Source: Acidobacteriota bacterium
Lineage (GTDB): Bacteria; Actinomycetota; Acidimicrobiia; Spongiisociales; UBA5794
Direction: 5' to 3'
Assembly: GCA_004356175.1 (NCBI GenBank)
Contig: SMXV01000069.1
Coordinates: 1-6,852 of the forward strand
DNA: 6,852 nucleotides
Below are positions 4,216-6,852 of the stretch, in pieces. The notes beneath the pieces were generated by a model. That model was not told the origin of the DNA. It saw only the letters and a program-made list of their open reading frames with translations, and did no database searches. Every line of letters begins with the position of its first letter. The first letter of the stretch is position 1. Position numbers and translations under genes: made by a program.

Positions 4216-6852
4216 ATGTCGTCGTACGACTTCCAAGAGATCGAGACCCGATGGCAGCAAACATGGGCTGACCAGGGCATGTATCGCGTCCCAAACCCTG
4301 GCGACGATGGTTTTGACGAAACCAAACCGAAAAAGTACTTCCTCGACATGTTTCCGTACCCGTCGGGAGCAGGCCTCCACGTGGGACACCCGCTCGGATA
4401 CATCGGAACTGACATATTTGCTCGATACCACCGGATGCGGGGCGCAAACGTGCTGCACCCGATGGGATTCGACTCTTTTGGTCTTCCCGCCGAGCAGTAC
4501 GCCGTCGAAACTGGCGTCCACCCGAGGGTCACGACGGAACAGAATATTGAGAACTACACGCGCCAGCTCAAGACCTTCGGATTCTCATACGACTGGGATC
4601 GCAGCTTCGCAACCACAGACCCCGACTACTACCGCTGGACACAATGGATATTCCTGCAACTGTTTGACTCCTGGTTCGACCGTACCAGGCAGAAGGCGAG
4701 ACCCATCTCCGACCTCGTTGAAGAACTCGAGTCGGGACATCGCGCAGCTGACGGTGTCATGTGGCGCAACCTCACCGAAACCGACCGACGCGAGTTCCTC
4801 GATAGTCGCCGTCTCGCCTATATCGACGAGGTAGCTGTCAACTGGTGCCCAGCGCTTGGCACCGTGCTTGCCAACGAGGAAGTAACCGCCGACAACCGAT
4901 CTGAGCGCGGGAACCATCCTGTGTATCGCAGGCCTCTGCGTCAGTGGATGCTGAGAATCACCGAGTACGCCGACCGTCTCATCGACGAACTCGACCTCAT
5001 CGACTGGCCCGAGTCGGTCAAGACCATGCAGCGCAACTGGATTGGGCGTTCTGATGGAGCGGAACTCATATTTGACGTCGAGGGACAGCCGCCGCTTCGA
5101 GTGTTCACAACAAGACCCGACACGGTGTTCGGTGCGACGTACATGGTGCTTGCGCCGGAGCACAGCTCGGTGGATGGCATGGTGCCGGACACATGGCCTG
5201 ATGGCACAAAGGATTCATGGACGCTTGGCATCGACAATCCGAGGGACGCGATTGCTGCGTATCGACTCGTCGCATCGCGGAAGTCAGATCTTGAACGCCA
5301 GACCGATGATCGCGTCAAGACAGGTGTGTTTACGGGTGCCTATGCCGTGAATCCGTTGACGGGCGGAAACATTCCGGTGTTCATCTCGGACTATGTTGTC
5401 ATGGGATACGGCACTGGTGCCATCATGGCGGTACCGGGTCAGGACGAGAGGGATTGGGAGTTTGCGGAACTCTTCGATCTGCCAATCGTGCGTACGGTTC
5501 AGCCTCCAAAGGACTTCGATGGTGACGCATTCACCGGTCAGGGACCCGCGATCAATTCAGGATTTCTTGATGGTCTTGGTGTCGAAGAGGCAAAACAGCG
5601 AATCATTCCATGGCTTGAGTCCAACGGATCGGGTAAGGGGACGGTGAATTACAAACTGCATGACTGGCTGTTTTCACGTCAGCGTTATTGGGGCGAGCCG
5701 ATCCCGATACTGCATGGACCAAACGGCGAGTTGCGTGCGGTCCCTGAGGACGAGCTTCCACTTCGCCTCCCCGAAGTTGAGGACTACAAACCGCACGTAT
5801 CTGACGATGAGGACGCCGATCCGACGTCGATGCTTTCGAACGCATCAGATGAGTGGAAGTCGGTTGAGATTGATGGCGTCATGTATCAACGCGAACTGAA
5901 CACCATGCCCCAGTGGGCTGGCTCGTGTTGGTACTACCTCAGATACATGGACTCCCGAAACGTCGAACGATTGGTCGATGCCGATATCGAGAAATACTGG
6001 ATGGGCGAGACCGGCGTTGACCTCTACGTTGGTGGGGTTGAGCACGCTGTACTGCACCTTCTGTACGCCCGGTTCTGGCACAAGGTTCTGAATGACCTCG
6101 GACATGTTTCGACCAAAGAACCGTTTGGCAAGCTCTTCAACCAGGGGTATGTCCTGGCAGACGCGTTCCAGGACGAACGGGGTATGTACGTCGAGGCACA
6201 GAAGGTCACCGATGTCGACGGCACCTACATGTTTGAGGGCGAAGAGGTGATGCGGAGCTTCGGCAAGATGGGTAAGTCGCTGAAGAACGGCGTGAGTCCC
6301 GACGAGATATTCAGGGAGTACGGTGTCGACACTCTGCGTCTATACGAGATGTTCATGGGTCCGCTCGACACGTCGCGGCCCTGGTCGACAAAGGACATAG
6401 TTGGCGTTCACCGGTTCCTCCAAAGGCTGTGGCGAAACTTTGTCGACCCCGACACAGGCGAGATGCTTGTCAGCAGTGAACCTTCAGAGGGTGACCTCCA
6501 GGTGCTTCTGCATCGCACGATTGAAGCCGTAACCCGTGACATGGAAAATCTTCATTTCAACACTGCCGTTGCTAGGTTGTTCGAGCTGAACAATGCCCTC
6601 GTCGGCATTGACCGAATGCCGTCTGATGTGGCTGACGTTCTGCCGCGGCTGCTGTCACCACTTGCTCCCCACATCTGTGAGGAGTTGTGGATGCGGATGG
6701 GACGAGAAGGTTCAGTTGTCACGGCAGAGTGGCCAGAGGCGGACGAGTCGCTGATTGCTCAGGACACGGCAACCATGATTGTTCAGGTCAATGGCAAAGT
6801 GCGCGATCGTATCGATGTGCCTGTTGGAATTTCAGAAGAAGAGGCGATCGCA
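4216..6852 (+). CDS. leuS: Leucyl-tRNA synthetase, 3' end beyond the window
   Basis: Class I synthetase that charges tRNA-Leu with leucine in the cytosol; 879 residues are visible and the frame is open to the right edge. The catalytic HIGH motif is HVGH (residues 55-58) after MFPYPSGAGL, and the KMSKS loop is KMGKS (684-688). The CP1 editing domain shows TTRPDT (298-303) and GYGTGAIMAVPGQDERD (397-413), with the conserved Asp pair at 410 and 413. LFSRQRYWGEPIP (485-497) and LNTMPQWAGSCWYYLRY (561-577) are typical of bacterial LeuS. NWCPALGTVLANEEV (209-223) is not followed by zinc cysteines. The last visible block, VQVNGKVRDRI, belongs to the C-terminal tRNA-binding domain, so only about 45-60 residues are probably missing. 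The start is supported by GAGGAG and by the YDFQEIETRWQQTW opening. Odd points are Gln409, where His is common, and Gly in KMGKS. Confidence 0.98.
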   Translation, partial: MSSYDFQEIETRWQQTWADQGMYRVPNPGDDGFDETKPKKYFLDMFPYPSGAGLHVGHPLGYIGTDIFARYHRMRGANVLHPMGFDSFGLPAEQYAVETGVHPRVTTEQNIENYTRQLKTFGFSYDWDRSFATTDPDYYRWTQWIFLQLFDSWFDRTRQKARPISDLVEELESGHRAADGVMWRNLTETDRREFLDSRRLAYIDEVAVNWCPALGTVLANEEVTADNRSERGNHPVYRRPLRQWMLRITEYADRLIDELDLIDWPESVKTMQRNWIGRSDGAELIFDVEGQPPLRVFTTRPDTVFGATYMVLAPEHSSVDGMVPDTWPDGTKDSWTLGIDNPRDAIAAYRLVASRKSDLERQTDDRVKTGVFTGAYAVNPLTGGNIPVFISDYVVMGYGTGAIMAVPGQDERDWEFAELFDLPIVRTVQPPKDFDGDAFTGQGPAINSGFLDGLGVEEAKQRIIPWLESNGSGKGTVNYKLHDWLFSRQRYWGEPIPILHGPNGELRAVPEDELPLRLPEVEDYKPHVSDDEDADPTSMLSNASDEWKSVEIDGVMYQRELNTMPQWAGSCWYYLRYMDSRNVERLVDADIEKYWMGETGVDLYVGGVEHAVLHLLYARFWHKVLNDLGHVSTKEPFGKLFNQGYVLADAFQDERGMYVEAQKVTDVDGTYMFEGEEVMRSFGKMGKSLKNGVSPDEIFREYGVDTLRLYEMFMGPLDTSRPWSTKDIVGVHRFLQRLWRNFVDPDTGEMLVSSEPSEGDLQVLLHRTIEAVTRDMENLHFNTAVARLFELNNALVGIDRMPSDVADVLPRLLSPLAPHICEELWMRMGREGSVVTAEWPEADESLIAQDTATMIVQVNGKVRDRIDVPVGISEEEAIA

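Noticed and set aside
1..6852. CRISPR array, insertion sequence, phage or defence genes
   Set aside because: No spaced direct repeats, transposase or phage-like proteins appear; nearly all sequence after 308 is taken up by the five genes described.

Overview
The window looks like ordinary chromosome from a moderately high-GC bacterium, most likely an uncultured member of the Actinomycetota and perhaps near Acidimicrobiia. I infer this from three things: the leucyl-tRNA synthetase (HVGHPLGY and KMGKS signatures, no zinc-type CxxC after NWCP), the ECF sigma plus membrane-partner gene pair, and TAnnnT boxes placed 6-7 nt before start codons, as in leaderless actinobacterial genes. The assignment is inference; no ribosomal RNA or other taxonomic marker is present.

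Layout, all genes on the + strand. Positions 1-308 have no convincing gene but hold a long imperfect inverted repeat (117-179), a small hairpin (186-201) and a cluster of TGTCC/GGACA boxes (211-296). Positions 309-1783 form a two-gene operon with an ATGA overlap: an ECF-type sigma factor and a single-pass membrane protein with a Pro/Thr stalk and a predicted NTF2-like outer domain, probably its anti-sigma or sensor partner. It is followed by a perfect 46-bp palindrome (1794-1839) and a second 13-bp hairpin (1854-1893).

Positions 1981-6852 hold housekeeping genes: apt (adenine salvage), a divergent and N-terminally extended gamma-glutamyl phosphate reductase (ProA) homologue, and leuS, cut by the right edge about 45 residues or more before its expected end. 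Each has its own short upstream region with a candidate -10 box, so they may be transcribed separately rather than as one operon. The 8-mer GCTACGCT precedes both apt and leuS.

The regulatory pair is the only accessory-looking part. A plausible reading is that the membrane protein holds the sigma factor until its outer domain responds to an envelope signal, and that the sigma factor or another regulator acts at the boxed region upstream. I see no transposon, phage, CRISPR, tRNA or rRNA. The most unusual items are the palindrome, the structured upstream region and the divergent ProA homologue. I found no clear new system.
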